Positions 45,458-54,771 are shown, counted from the stretch's first letter. The stretch: 64,000 bases of DNA from Dechloromonas sp. (GCA_016790815.1 JAEUOG010000076.1:1-64000); one strand, 5' to 3'. A program made the numbers and translations. The notes: generated from the sequence alone by a model not told the origin.

Positions 45458-45972
45458 TCAGATTTACGCTGAGATTTTGTCGGATTGGCTATCATTGAGC
45501 GGATGTAGAGGTCCGACGGATGGTGCCTTCGTGGCCATTGGCCTGACGTGAGTGAATGGCTGGTGTGAGAAGGCAGTGCAGCTTCTCAAGCATCACGGCG
45601 CCAATGACGGTTCTGGCCGATATGCGCCACCTCTCGATGGCGACGAATTCAAAATTTCATATTTGGTCGTTTTTTCCCGGTTGACCGTAGCAAACCTGAT
45701 TGTGTTCGCAGGCAATCTGCTGAACGCTCACATTCGGCCACAACCAGCCCTTCAAGATATGCCTCCATTGCGGCCATTCGTCAAAACGTTCTTGCTGCCG
45801 GCATCATCAGATGCTCGTTGGTCCGTACTATCATTGCATATGCGGACAGCCTGCAGGACTCCACCCACAATGAATCAGACAGTTACCTTAGATTAGTGTG
45901 TTTTCGATTGCTAATATGCGGACCGGCGGGTCTGTTAAATAACTCGTTAGCGCCCTCTGGAGACTTCATCAA
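45458..45972. other. Gap without a credible gene; holds a motif copy
   Basis: An open frame runs from 45552 to 45896, but it crosses a dispersed-motif copy (45654-45690), has mixed codon use and resembles nothing I know, so I do not call it. The AT-rich part near 45880-45972 should contain the promoter of the unknown gene that starts at 45973. I see no RNA gene here. Confidence 0.5.
45654..45690 (-). repeat. Dispersed 34-bp motif, copy 17
   Basis: Minus strand: TACGGTCAACCGGGAAAAAA, then CGACCAAATATGAAAT. It lies between fic and the two unknown genes. Confidence 0.9.
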
Positions 45973-46554
45973 ATGTTCGGCATCCTGAATAAAGCTTGTT
46001 CTATGGAACTCAGAGAATCTGGAATTACATCCTGGGATCAGCGGCTGTATGAGATGCTGTTCCGCGAGGTACACGAGTCGCGCACGTTCGGCTTTTTGTT
46101 GGCCGAGAGAAAAACGACCCTCAGACAGGGAACTGCTATCGAGCACGTCTATCTCGGAAGCCATCGCGTTGTGTTTGAGCCAAACGAATATTGCGACATT
46201 TTAGTATTTCTATCGTTTTGTGAACGCGGAGGCGACGATCCGATAGAACAAACGCCCTTTGGATATGCCTACTTCGGTCAGGTCATGACAGATTCAAAGA
46301 AGGGTCACAGTCCCTCAATCCATTTGCTTGTTCGAGAAACCGGCAATTTGTCGGAACAATTTTCTTCACTGTTTGTTGAAGTAAAAGCCTGTGGTGGTGT
46401 TGGCGTGGAAGCCATTTTCAACGTCGATCTCAAGAGCATGCTTGGCAAAGATGCAAAGTCTGTGTGGGGTAGTTGGGAGCGCAATGATGAAAATGTGCCC
46501 GGACGACAGAATTTCCCATTCACGTGGCTGGAATTCAGTGCGCACATCAAATGA
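45973..46554 (+). CDS. Unknown protein, 193 residues
   Basis: I do not recognise this protein. It starts MFGILNKACSMELRESGITSW, has no signal peptide or membrane helix, and has low GC with codon use unlike its neighbours. It is rich in aromatic and acidic residues and looks globular (HRVVFEPNEYCDILVFLSF, PSIHLLVRETGNLSEQFSSLFVEVK in order). It lies between two same-orientation dispersed-motif copies (45654 and 47240) together with the next gene and is probably transferred cargo. The start codon could also be the later ATG at 46003. Confidence 0.6.
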   Translation: MFGILNKACSMELRESGITSWDQRLYEMLFREVHESRTFGFLLAERKTTLRQGTAIEHVYLGSHRVVFEPNEYCDILVFLSFCERGGDDPIEQTPFGYAYFGQVMTDSKKGHSPSIHLLVRETGNLSEQFSSLFVEVKACGGVGVEAIFNVDLKSMLGKDAKSVWGSWERNDENVPGRQNFPFTWLEFSAHIK

Positions 46555-46612
46555 AAGCGTCCGGTGAATTCAGGCGTTGCAGCGTTCACAACGATACCTT
46601 GACTGACAAACG

Positions 46613-47092
46613 ATGAACATATACCGGTTGCTACACACAACGCCAATGCCGGAAGGTATGCGGCTACGGCTTCGCCGATACTTTATGGACCGCGAAGTTG
46701 ACCGAGAACGCCGCCGCATCGTCAAGAACGGTGGAAATTCAGCAGATATTTGGGAAGACGGTAGCTGGCAGTTTGAATACCAGTTACTTGAAGAGGACGA
46801 GGCCAGCTTCCATTCTCGGCAGCTCTTGGGGCGTGCTCGTGAACTTCGAATCCCAACGCCCTCGGTGTTCGAGGGCGACGTTTTGTCCGCTGATTACCAG
46901 CGTAGTGGATTGGATGGCCACCGCTATTACTTGTCACTCGCCGGTGAGCAAAAGGTTCGCTCGGCCATCCGCGAGGAGGAGAAATATCGGTCTGAGCGTT
47001 GGGCAAGGCGCATTCCTTATATCACTGCGCTTAGTGGCTTGATTGGTACCATCACCGGTCTGGTGGCTCTTTTAGCCAAGTGGGGGTCATAG
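46613..47092 (+). CDS. Unknown protein with a C-terminal membrane helix
   Basis: A 159-residue protein. The N-terminal ~130 residues are charged (DREVDRERRRIVKNGG, ELLEEDEASFHS-like acidic stretch) and contain a winged-helix-like segment (DVLSADYQRSGLDGHRYYLSLAGEQKVRSAIREEE in order). The C-terminus is one membrane helix, IPYITALSGLIGTITGLVALL. A cytosolic head on a membrane anchor is common among small defence or sensor proteins, but no family is recognised. It is 58 bp downstream of the previous unknown gene, perhaps co-transcribed. The 47093-47294 gap after it holds only a motif copy. Confidence 0.6.
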   Translation: MNIYRLLHTTPMPEGMRLRLRRYFMDREVDRERRRIVKNGGNSADIWEDGSWQFEYQLLEEDEASFHSRQLLGRARELRIPTPSVFEGDVLSADYQRSGLDGHRYYLSLAGEQKVRSAIREEEKYRSERWARRIPYITALSGLIGTITGLVALLAKWGS

Positions 47093-47239
47093 TCACCGCG
47101 TGGCAGCAATCTACAAGTCTCCTCAAGCTCCGCGTTCGGGGTGTCTGCTTTCCAAGCATGACGACGGCGGCAATGGGCACGGAGTGCTCATTCACAAGAA
47201 TACCAAGTACTGCCTTACCATCCTGATCCGAAAAATTCC

Positions 47240-47277
47240 CATTTCAAATTTGGCCCTTTTTTCCGGTTGACCGTGGG
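47240..47277 (-). repeat. Dispersed 34-bp motif, copy 18
   Basis: Minus strand: CACGGTCAACCGGAAAAAAG, then GGCCAAATTTGAAAT, flanked by CCCA/TGGG extending the symmetry. It lies between the unknown genes and pqqE. Confidence 0.92.
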
Positions 47278-47294
47278 AATGGCGGCGTGGCCGG

Positions 47295-48440
47295 TCAGGC
47301 GGTTGGTGATGGCGTTTTTGCTTCCCGCGTCAGCCGCCGGCTTTCCTTGGGGTCGCGGAAAATCAGTGGCTGTGTCTGGCGGTTCGGATTCGTGGCGTTT
47401 TCCAGCGCCGCACTGACGATTTCGTGGTGCGGGCTTTTCGGGCAGACCGGGTCGGCGGCGTCGGCGTCGCCGGCCAGCAGGTAGGCCTGGCAGCGGCAGC
47501 CGCCGAGGTCTTCTTCCTTGTGGTCGCAGTCGCGGCATGGCTTTTTCATCCATCCGGTGCCGCGGTAGTGGTTGAAGCCTTCGGATTCGTGCCAGATCTC
47601 GCGCAGGCTGCTGTCGCGGACGTTGGGGAAACTCAGGCCGGGCAGCATGCGGGCGGTGTGGCAGGGCAGGGCGGTGCCGTCTGGCGTCACGGTCAGGAAG
47701 ACGTTGCCCCAGCCGTTCATACATTTCTTGGGTTTGCCTTCGTGGTAGTCGGGGACGACGAAGAGGATGCGCATGCGTTCGGCGAGCTTTTCCTTCCATT
47801 CGTTGGTCACGGCTTCGGCGCGGCGCAGTTGTTCGCGTGAGGGCATGAGCTGGTCGCGGTTGAGCAGCGCCCAGGAGTAGTACTGGGCGTTGGCCAGTTC
47901 GAGGTATTCGGCGCCGAGGGCGTCGGCCATTTCGATGATGCGGCCGATGTGGTCGATGTTCAGGCGGTGGATGACGACATTCATGACCATCGGCCAGCCG
48001 CGCGCCTTGATCATTTCGCCGACCTTCTGCTTGAGGTCGAAGGTACGCGTGTGGGTCAGGAAATCGTTGATCTCTTTGGTCGAATCCTGGAATGAGAGCT
48101 GGATGTGATCGAGGCCGGCCGCCTTGAAGGCGTCGAGGCGGGCTTCGGTGAGGCCGACGCCGGAGGTGATGAGGTTGGTGTAGTAGCCGAGCTGGCGGGC
48201 TTCGCCGATGAGGATTTCGAGATCGTCGCGCAGCAGCGGTTCGCCGCCGGAAAAGCCGCATTGCACGGCACCGAGTTCGCGCCCTTCGCGCAGGACGCGC
48301 AGCCAGTCGTCAGTGCTCAGTTCGACTTCGTGTTTGGCGAAATCGACCGGGTTGTAGCAGAACACGCAGTGCAGCGGGCAGCGGTAGGTGACTTCGGCGA
48401 GCAGCCACATCGGCGGACCGATTTTGGCCGGGGCGTTCAT
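47295..48440 (-). CDS. pqqE: PQQ biosynthesis radical SAM enzyme PqqE
   Basis: A 381-residue radical SAM protein that, with PqqD as peptide chaperone, makes the carbon-carbon bond between Glu and Tyr of PqqA, the first step of pyrroloquinoline quinone synthesis. The cluster motif is CPLHCVFC (about residues 21-28), followed by GFSGGEPLLR. The SPASM domain has CMNGWGN, CHTARMLPG and CRDCDHKEEDLGGCRCQAYLLAGD with its extra cysteines. It overlaps pqqD by 4 bp (ATGA). It is the last gene of pqqABCDE. Confidence 0.96.
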   Translation of the reverse strand: MNAPAKIGPPMWLLAEVTYRCPLHCVFCYNPVDFAKHEVELSTDDWLRVLREGRELGAVQCGFSGGEPLLRDDLEILIGEARQLGYYTNLITSGVGLTEARLDAFKAAGLDHIQLSFQDSTKEINDFLTHTRTFDLKQKVGEMIKARGWPMVMNVVIHRLNIDHIGRIIEMADALGAEYLELANAQYYSWALLNRDQLMPSREQLRRAEAVTNEWKEKLAERMRILFVVPDYHEGKPKKCMNGWGNVFLTVTPDGTALPCHTARMLPGLSFPNVRDSSLREIWHESEGFNHYRGTGWMKKPCRDCDHKEEDLGGCRCQAYLLAGDADAADPVCPKSPHHEIVSAALENATNPNRQTQPLIFRDPKESRRLTREAKTPSPTA

Positions 48441-48712
48441 GCCTTGGCTCCGGTTTCCAGCTTCAGCCAGCGTTTTTCGATGGCCATGGCGAGAAAGCCT
48501 TCGACGTCGCCGCGCAGGCCGCTGGCTGAAAATGCCGCTTCAAGATCGGCGACGATGGCCGCGACATCGCGCTGGCCGTCGCAGCGGGCGAGGATCTCGC
48601 CGCCGCTCTGGTTGAGCTTGATCATCCCTTCCGGGTAGAGCAGCACGTGGCATTTCTGCGCTGGCTCCCACTGGAAACGGAAGCCATGGCCGAGGCGCGG
48701 CGTGCCGTCCAT
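48437..48712 (-). CDS. pqqD: PQQ biosynthesis peptide chaperone PqqD
   Basis: A 91-residue RiPP-recognition (RRE) protein that binds PqqA and presents it to PqqE. It starts [19 protein letters not shown] and contains HVLLYPEGMIKLNQSGGEIL, the family core, then a helical end. ATGA overlaps on both sides (with pqqC and pqqE) show tight translational coupling. The frame extends upstream to 49030 only as a shadow of pqqC. Confidence 0.95.
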   Translation of the reverse strand: MDGTPRLGHGFRFQWEPAQKCHVLLYPEGMIKLNQSGGEILARCDGQRDVAAIVADLEAAFSASGLRGDVEGFLAMAIEKRWLKLETGAKA

Positions 48713-49503
48713 CAGGCGACTTTCCGTTCGGCGGTGACACCGTTGGTGCCGTAGTGCTGGCCCATGACATCGTTCATCGCCCACAGGATGTCGAGCTTGA
48801 ACTTGAGGATCTGCACGGCGCGTTCCTGCATGGCGCGGGTGCGGAAGTAGTCGAGCGTGACGTTGAGCCCCTGAATCACATCGCGCGGCGCCTGGCTGGT
48901 GCGGTTGCGGAAATACTGCAGGCCGGAGGACTCGATCCACGGGTAGTGGCAGGGCCAGGTGGCCAGGCGCTGGAGGTGGATGACCGGGGCGAACAGTTCG
49001 GTCAGCGACGAGCAGACGGCCTCCTGCCAAGGGGCGCGGCGGGCGAAGTTGATGTAAGCGTCGACGGCGAAGCGCACGCCGGGGAGCACGTGGCGCAGGT
49101 CGACGATTTCCTCGCGGCTCAGGCCGACGGCTTCGCCGAGGCGGATCCAGGCTTCGATGCCGCCGGCGTCGAGCATTTTTTCGCCATTCGGCAGGCCGTA
49201 TTCGAAGCCGTCATGGTCGAGGATGCGCTGCACCCAGCCGCGGCGCACTTCGCGGTCCGGGCAGTTGGCCATGATCGCCGCGTCCTTCACCGGAATGGCG
49301 ATCTGGTAGTAGTAGCGGTTGGCCACCCAGCCGCGAATCTGCTCGGGCGTGGCATGGCCGGTGTTGAGCATGACGTTGAACGGATGGTGGATGTGGTAGG
49401 CCTTGCCGTTCTCGCGCAACTGCGCTTCGAATTCTTCCCGGCTCCAGGCCGGGCGGCCGTCGTCGGCGTCGTGGGATTCGGCAAGGATGTCGGCTCGGAT
49501 CAT
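48712..49503 (-). CDS. pqqC: Pyrroloquinoline-quinone synthase PqqC
   Basis: 263 residues; catalyses the final eight-electron, oxygen-dependent ring closure to PQQ without a cofactor. The haem-oxygenase-like helical fold is shown by [32 protein letters not shown] (in that order), [21 protein letters not shown] and [15 protein letters not shown], with the active-site His and Tyr residues present. The start [12 protein letters not shown] has a GAGAGAC site. A longer frame to 49548 exists but lacks support. Confidence 0.96.
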   Translation of the reverse strand: MIRADILAESHDADDGRPAWSREEFEAQLRENGKAYHIHHPFNVMLNTGHATPEQIRGWVANRYYYQIAIPVKDAAIMANCPDREVRRGWVQRILDHDGFEYGLPNGEKMLDAGGIEAWIRLGEAVGLSREEIVDLRHVLPGVRFAVDAYINFARRAPWQEAVCSSLTELFAPVIHLQRLATWPCHYPWIESSGLQYFRNRTSQAPRDVIQGLNVTLDYFRTRAMQERAVQILKFKLDILWAMNDVMGQHYGTNGVTAERKVA

Positions 49504-49516
49504 GGCTGTCTCTCGT

Positions 49517-50437
49517 TTAAATGGTGATGCGGGTGCCGTCTTCGGCAACCTCGATGCCCCGCCGGGTCAGTTCGGCGCGCTGCGGCGAATTTTCGTCGAG
49601 GATGGGATTGGTGTTGTTGATGTGGATGAGGATCTTGCGCACGTTTTTCGGCAGCTCATCCAGCCAGTCCATCATGCCGCCGGGGCCGGATTGCGGCAGG
49701 TGGCCGATGTCGCGGGCGGTCTTGGTGGACAGGCCGGCGGCCATCATTTCGTCGTCGGTCCAGAAGGTGCCATCGACCATGACGCAATCGGCTTCGACCA
49801 TGCGGGCGAAGACTTCCGGCGTGCGGGCACCGAGGCCCGGGGCGTAGAACAGTTTGTGGCCGCTGGTCAGGTCGGTGATGCTGACGCCGACGTTGTCGCC
49901 ATCCACCGAGATTTCGCGGTGCGGCGAGTAGGGGGCCGCCTTGCTGGACAGCGGCAGGACGGAGAATTCGAGGCCGGGTACTTTCGGCATGGCGAAGGTG
50001 GAGCCATCAAGCGGAAGGTCGTGATGGTCGACGCCGCAGTAGTGTTCCAGCACCTTGAGAACCGGGTTGCCGGTGGTCAGGTCTTCGTAGACCGGCTCGG
50101 CGCACCACAGCGGCATCTTCGATTTCTGCTCGCGCAGCATGAAGAGGCCGGTGGCGTGGTCGATCTGGCCGTCAACGAGGAGGATGCCGCCGATGCCGGT
50201 GTCGCGCAGGGCGCGGTTCGGCTGCAGTTCAGGCGTTGCCTTGATCTGCTGCAGGACGTCGGGCGAGGCGTTGAGCAGGGTCCAGTCCTGGCCGTCGTCG
50301 GTACTGACGCAGATTGATGACTGGGTGCGCGGTTTGGCGCGGACACTACCGTCGCGCAGGCCGGCGCAATTGCGGCAGTTGCAGTTCCACTGCGGGAAGC
50401 CACCGCCAGCCGACGCGCCGAGAATGATCAGTTTCAT
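49517..50437 (-). CDS. pqqB: PQQ biosynthesis protein PqqB (metallo-beta-lactamase fold)
   Basis: A 306-residue protein, [26 protein letters not shown] at its start. It has the metallo-beta-lactamase fold with [13 protein letters not shown] and INNTNPIL, and the CNCRNC zinc site. PqqB is thought to hydroxylate the cross-linked Glu-Tyr dipeptide. It is 13 bp upstream of pqqC in transcription order and 115 bp after pqqA, from which it is separated by a REP-like hairpin. Confidence 0.95.
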   Translation of the reverse strand: MKLIILGASAGGGFPQWNCNCRNCAGLRDGSVRAKPRTQSSICVSTDDGQDWTLLNASPDVLQQIKATPELQPNRALRDTGIGGILLVDGQIDHATGLFMLREQKSKMPLWCAEPVYEDLTTGNPVLKVLEHYCGVDHHDLPLDGSTFAMPKVPGLEFSVLPLSSKAAPYSPHREISVDGDNVGVSITDLTSGHKLFYAPGLGARTPEVFARMVEADCVMVDGTFWTDDEMMAAGLSTKTARDIGHLPQSGPGGMMDWLDELPKNVRKILIHINNTNPILDENSPQRAELTRRGIEVAEDGTRITI

Positions 50438-50462
50438 GTGTTCGCACTCAAGCCAGAAAATT

Positions 50463-50530
50463 GTCATCCCCGCGTAGGCGGGGATCCAGTTCGTTGTCTT
50501 CCCTGGGTTCCCGCTTACGCGGGAACGACA
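50463..50530. repeat. REP-like paired hairpins between pqqA and pqqB
   Basis: GTCATCCCCGCGTAGGCGGG (from 50463) with GATCCAG, and its inverted relative CTGGGTTCCCGCTTACGCGG then GAACGAC (to 50530). Each half is a hairpin (CCCCGC..GCGGGG; TTCCCGC..GCGGGAA), and the two are inverted relative to each other. This is the layout of REP/BIME-type elements common in proteobacterial genomes. In this place it could stabilise or end the short pqqA transcript, giving much more PqqA than enzyme. Confidence 0.8.
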
Positions 50531-50552
50531 AACTGATTAATCAGCGCGTCCC

Positions 50553-50627
50553 TTAGCGGGCGGCGATGTACATCGTGATTTCGAAGCCGAAGCGGAAGTC
50601 ACAAGCAGTCGGGGTTTCCCATTTCAT
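50553..50627 (-). CDS. pqqA: PQQ precursor peptide PqqA
   Basis: A 24-codon gene encoding a peptide that begins MKWETPTACDFRFGFEITMY and ends IAAR. Glu16 and Tyr20, spaced ExxxY, are the residues joined by PqqE and turned into PQQ. GGAGA lies 9 bp before the ATG. It is the first gene of pqqABCDE. No pqqF protease gene is directly linked; the adjacent hydrolase is a possible substitute. Confidence 0.96.
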   Translation of the reverse strand: MKWETPTACDFRFGFEITMYIAAR

Positions 50628-50823
50628 TTAGATAGTCTCCGTTATGGATTGAACGTCCGGCGGCACAGGCTGCCGGTTGTCCGCCGTTTTCAGCGATGCG
50701 GCGGACTGGATTGAACTATCGCGTCGCGACCGAATTCCTGCCCCGCTGAATTCATGACTACTCCCTCGTGATTTTCATGAGATTCGGGTCGCGCCCGTCT
50801 GGCGGGTGTTGGTGGTGTTTAGA

Positions 50824-51807
50824 ATGGCCGGCATGACTGCCGCTTCCGCCACCTTGCATGCCCCGTCGCCACCGTTCGATAGTGGCTGGCTGGCGGTCTC
50901 CGGCAGCCATCGTCTGTACTACGAACAGCGCGGTGTGCCGGCCGGGATGCCCGTGCTGATCCTGCACGGCGGCCCCGGTTCCGGCTGCTCGCCGCTGATG
51001 GCTGGCTTCTTCGATCCGGCCGAGTATCGCGTCGTCCTGCTCGACCAGCGCGGAGCCGGAAAAAGCCTGCCGGCCGGGGGCTGCGAGGAAAATACGACGC
51101 CGGCACTGATCGACGACATCGAGGTTTTGCGCAGGCATCTGGGCATTGACCGCTGGCTGGTCATGGGCGGTTCGTGGGGTGCCACGCTCGGCCTTCTGTA
51201 CGCGGCGGCACACCCCGCGCAGCTCAGTGGCCTGCTGCTGCGCAACCCGTTCCTGGCTCGGGCGGCTGATCTCGACTGGTTCTTTGGCGGCGCCCGCCAG
51301 CATCATCCTTACGCATGGCAAGGCTGGGCCGCGCTTGGTGTGCCGGATGCGCCGGGCGCCATGCTGCCCTGGCTGGCTGAGCGCTTCGACCGCGCGCTGC
51401 CGGCAGCATTGGCGGCACATGTCACCGCCTGGCATGTCTGGGAATGCGCACTGGCCAGGTTGCCGAGTCGTGCCCTGACGCCAGCCGATATCGATTTGTT
51501 GCAGCAGCGCTATCGCTTGCAACTGCATTATTTCCGCCACGCATGCTTTGTTTCAGCGGGCGGCGTGCTGGCGGCTGCTAAGTGTATTGCGGCGGCCAAT
51601 GTGCCGATTCACATTCTGCAAGGTCTGGTCGACCACGTTTGCCCGGCCAGTGCGACCGCCGTGTTGCTGGATAATCTGCCGAATGCGGGGCGCACCTGGG
51701 TCGAGGGCGTCGGGCACGATCCCTACCACCCGGCAATGCAGGCAGCGACGCTTCAACTGGCCGACGCTTTTGTCCGCTTGAATGGTTCGTGGTCTGGGCA
51801 ACGATGA
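50824..51807 (+). CDS. Alpha/beta hydrolase, proline iminopeptidase family
   Basis: About 327 residues starting MAGMTAASATLHAP (ATG 50824; 50806 and 50833 are alternatives). HGGPGSGCSP is the oxyanion-hole loop typical of prolyl aminopeptidases (S33), GGSWGATLGL holds the nucleophile Ser, and GVGHDPYHPAM holds the catalytic His. It is divergent from pqqA with 196 bp between them. Linkage to pqq suggests it might trim the PqqA product, as peptidases coded near pqq genes do elsewhere, but this is inference. Confidence 0.85.
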   Translation: MAGMTAASATLHAPSPPFDSGWLAVSGSHRLYYEQRGVPAGMPVLILHGGPGSGCSPLMAGFFDPAEYRVVLLDQRGAGKSLPAGGCEENTTPALIDDIEVLRRHLGIDRWLVMGGSWGATLGLLYAAAHPAQLSGLLLRNPFLARAADLDWFFGGARQHHPYAWQGWAALGVPDAPGAMLPWLAERFDRALPAALAAHVTAWHVWECALARLPSRALTPADIDLLQQRYRLQLHYFRHACFVSAGGVLAAAKCIAAANVPIHILQGLVDHVCPASATAVLLDNLPNAGRTWVEGVGHDPYHPAMQAATLQLADAFVRLNGSWSGQR

Positions 51808-51850
51808 CGCATCTCAGCCGGGATGGTGCTCAAGATCAGTCAGGATGCTT

Positions 51851-51887
51851 GTTTGAGTTTTGGCTGTTTTTCGGGGTTGACCGTAGC
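51851..51887 (-). repeat. Dispersed 34-bp motif, copy 19
   Basis: Minus strand: TACGGTCAACCCCGAAAAAC, then AGCCAAAACTCAAAC, between the convergent hydrolase and kinase genes. Confidence 0.85.
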
Positions 51888-51953
51888 AGTGCCTGCTGTC
51901 GGCTATCGTCACAGTCCGTTCTGCCTCTGGTGACAGTCGGCAGCGTTGCCCGG

Positions 51954-54767
51954 CTACGTCGCCGATTCGCGGCGTTGCAATTCCTGCAATTCTGCGATGA
52001 CCTGTTCCAGCAGGCCGGATGCTTCGGCAAGTTTGACATCCACACCATCAAGCTGGCCCTGAATTGCCTGGCTTTCGATGTCACGGCAGATGGCAGCAAG
52101 GCGGTCGGCCCCGACCGTCGCGCTTGCCGATTTCATTGTGTGGGCGGCTAGTCGAAGGGCCTGATGATTTTCTGAAGCCAGGGCGTCCTTTGCGTTAGCC
52201 ATCTGCTTCGGGGAGTCTGCGAGATAGGCTTTGATCACTCGGCCGACGAACAGGCCTTTCCCGGATCGGTCCATGCTGCGGAAGGTTTCCAGTCCGGCCG
52301 GGTTCAGTACCTGGTTCGAGTTCGCTTCGGCAGAAATGGGTTCCGGTTCGACGGGCAGGTCATCGGTGGAGCCGACCGCGACGAAACGGCTCATGGTGTC
52401 GAACAGGTGCCGCTGTCTGAACGGCTTGGTCACGTAGTCATCCATGCCGGCTGCCAGGCATTCCTCCCGGATGCCGCGCATGGCATTGGCAGTCAGCGCG
52501 ATGATCGGTATTCGTGGCAAGTGTGTGCCGTTGGCAGCCTGTTCAGCCTCCCACGCGCGGATTCGGCGCGTCGCCTCGAAACCGTCCATGTCCGGCATCT
52601 GGCAGTCCATGAGGATGATGTCCCAATGTTTTGTCGTGGCCTCCCTGACGCCGTCGATACCGCCTTCGGCAATTGCTACGTCGCAGCCGAAGCGGCGCAG
52701 GATGGTGCCGGCGACTTCCTGATTGACCGGGTTGTCTTCCACCAGCAGCACTTTGAGCGCAACCAGCGTGTCCGGTTGCTCATCGCCATTGACGTTTCCA
52801 TGGCTGTCATCGGGCTTGAGTCCAAGCGCAACGTGCATGGCATCGAACATCTGGGACTTGCGTACGGGTTTGACCAGATATTTGTCTACGCCAGCGTCAC
52901 GTGCATTGCGGTTGGTGGCACTCCGGTTGAGGGAGGTCAGTATGACGATGCGGATGTTTCCGAGGCTTTCCGCCTCCGCGCGTATTTCCCTGCTTAGCTC
53001 GATACCGCTGATTCCCGGCATCAGCATGTCGAGCAACACAATATCGTAGGGCTGGCCACAACTTGCCGCCTTGCGCAACTTGTCCAGGGCCTCATAGCCA
53101 TCGGCGGCAGCATCGGCTGCCATGCCCCATCCTTGCGCATGGACGAGCATGATTTCGCGATTGGTCGAATTGTCATCGACAACCAGAACGCGACGTCCCT
53201 GAAGTCCGCCACCATCCTGTTCGAATTCTGCCGGGTGCTGTTCAGCGGCCACGCCCGCCTTGATATGAAACCAGAATGTACTGCCGACCCCCGGCTTGCT
53301 GATCACGCCAACATCGCCGCCCATCAATCGGCACAGGTGGCGAACAATGGCCAGACCAAGTCCGGTGCCGCCATAGTGGCGCGCCGTGCTGACCTCTCCC
53401 TGATCGAACTCATGAAACACGGCAGCCTGTTTGTCGGCGCTGATGCCTCTTCCGGTGTCCTGGACTTCGAAACGGAGCGCGCTCTGATTGTCAGCGCCTG
53501 TTTGGGCCGTGATATTCAGTTTGACTTCGCCGCGCTCGGTGAATTTGATGGCATTGCTGAGCAGGTTGGACAGAATCTGCCGCAGACGACCAGAATCGGC
53601 GTTGGCCCACAGGGGGACGCCCTCCGATATCCGGTAGCTGATTTCAAGCCCTTTATTTTGCGCGGCTTCGGCAAAGAGTCCGACCACGTCTTCCGTCATG
53701 TCGCGCAAGTCAAAGTCGATTGGGTCGAGCTCGAGCTTGCCGGCCTCGATCTTTGAGAAATCGAGGATGTCGCTGATCACGTTGACCAGCGCCTGCCCGG
53801 AGCGGAGTGCGGTTTCAGCCTGGCGTCGTTGTTCTTCCTGAAGTGGCGAATCGAGCAATATCTCGATCATGCCGAGCACACCGTTCATCGGCGTGCGAAT
53901 TTCGTGGCTCATGTTTGCCAGGAACATGGATTTCGATTTGGTTGCCTCTTCTGCGTGTGCTTTTGCCCGATTCGCCTCGGCGAAAGCGGTCTTTAAGCCT
54001 TCGTTGGCATTGGCGAGTTCGCGGTCTCGTTCTTCGATCTGCGCCAGCATTCGGTTGAAACCCTCGGTCAACTGACCGATTTCGTCATCGTCTTCCTTCT
54101 GCGCGCGCAACGAAAAATCCTGCTCGTTGCTTACCCGGCGCATGGAGTCGGCAAGATGAAAAATAGGCTCGACAATCCTGCGTTGCAGGCGCTGCGCCCA
54201 GAAAAGGGCAAACCAGGCGGAGAGGATGGTGACGCCGATAATGATCAGGATGCTGAATGCGAGCTGCTTGTAGAAGCGCTTGGGCGTGGCGTGGAGGTGC
54301 AGAAAACCGATGGTTTCGCCATACATCAAGATAGGCGATATGTGATCGATGGCATCCAGCTGGAAGCGAAATGCCTGTGCCTTGGCCTCGATGTTTTCCT
54401 TGAGCCAGGGGTCGCGTCGGCTATCGGCAGATGCTCCCGATGCCTGCATGCCGTGGCCGGCGAAGAAATCACCCTCCTTGTTGAGGACGAATACCGACGA
54501 AATATCCTGCTCGGCTGAAAGTGATTCGAGTAGCTTGGCTGCTTGGCGAGGTTCGTCAAATTCAAGCGCTGCCTTGACATTGCTGGACAGCACCATCGAT
54601 ATTGCCGAGAGACGTTCGGTTATGGCTGTGTGAAAGGACCAGAACTGAAAAGCGGCGAACGCAAACGCCACGAAGACCAAGGCACCTCCAACAGTCATCC
54701 AGATCAGGCGCCGAAGTTTCTCGCTGATCGAAGCGTTGGTTGATGAGGCCGGGGAGGGCAAGTTCAT
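51954..54767 (-). CDS. BarA-like hybrid sensor histidine kinase
   Basis: A 937-residue multidomain kinase. Two membrane helices (about 25-48 and 168-190) flank a ~120-residue periplasmic sensor. Then HAMP (190-245), HisKA with FLANMSHEIRTPMNGV (about 285), an HATPase domain, receiver 1 (VLLDMLMPGISG), receiver 2 (ILMDCQMPDMDG) and a C-terminal Hpt domain with AAHTMKSASATVG. All four phosphotransfer sites (H, D, D, H) are present. No response regulator with DNA-binding output is adjacent. The gene follows YfiR and a TonB receptor in one operon. Confidence 0.92.
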   Translation of the reverse strand: MNLPSPASSTNASISEKLRRLIWMTVGGALVFVAFAFAAFQFWSFHTAITERLSAISMVLSSNVKAALEFDEPRQAAKLLESLSAEQDISSVFVLNKEGDFFAGHGMQASGASADSRRDPWLKENIEAKAQAFRFQLDAIDHISPILMYGETIGFLHLHATPKRFYKQLAFSILIIIGVTILSAWFALFWAQRLQRRIVEPIFHLADSMRRVSNEQDFSLRAQKEDDDEIGQLTEGFNRMLAQIEERDRELANANEGLKTAFAEANRAKAHAEEATKSKSMFLANMSHEIRTPMNGVLGMIEILLDSPLQEEQRRQAETALRSGQALVNVISDILDFSKIEAGKLELDPIDFDLRDMTEDVVGLFAEAAQNKGLEISYRISEGVPLWANADSGRLRQILSNLLSNAIKFTERGEVKLNITAQTGADNQSALRFEVQDTGRGISADKQAAVFHEFDQGEVSTARHYGGTGLGLAIVRHLCRLMGGDVGVISKPGVGSTFWFHIKAGVAAEQHPAEFEQDGGGLQGRRVLVVDDNSTNREIMLVHAQGWGMAADAAADGYEALDKLRKAASCGQPYDIVLLDMLMPGISGIELSREIRAEAESLGNIRIVILTSLNRSATNRNARDAGVDKYLVKPVRKSQMFDAMHVALGLKPDDSHGNVNGDEQPDTLVALKVLLVEDNPVNQEVAGTILRRFGCDVAIAEGGIDGVREATTKHWDIILMDCQMPDMDGFEATRRIRAWEAEQAANGTHLPRIPIIALTANAMRGIREECLAAGMDDYVTKPFRQRHLFDTMSRFVAVGSTDDLPVEPEPISAEANSNQVLNPAGLETFRSMDRSGKGLFVGRVIKAYLADSPKQMANAKDALASENHQALRLAAHTMKSASATVGADRLAAICRDIESQAIQGQLDGVDVKLAEASGLLEQVIAELQELQRRESAT

Positions 54768-54771
54768 GCCC

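Noticed and set aside
45552..45896. A 114-codon frame between fic and the unknown genes
   Set aside because: It runs through a dispersed-motif copy, has irregular codon use and no family resemblance.
47100..47267. A GTG-started frame of ~55 codons after the second unknown gene
   Set aside because: It ends inside a dispersed-motif copy, with no ribosome site or known relatives.
50463..50530. Treating the pqqA-pqqB hairpins as a copy of the 34-bp motif
   Set aside because: The sequence is unrelated (CCCCGC..GCGGGG); it belongs to a separate REP-like class.
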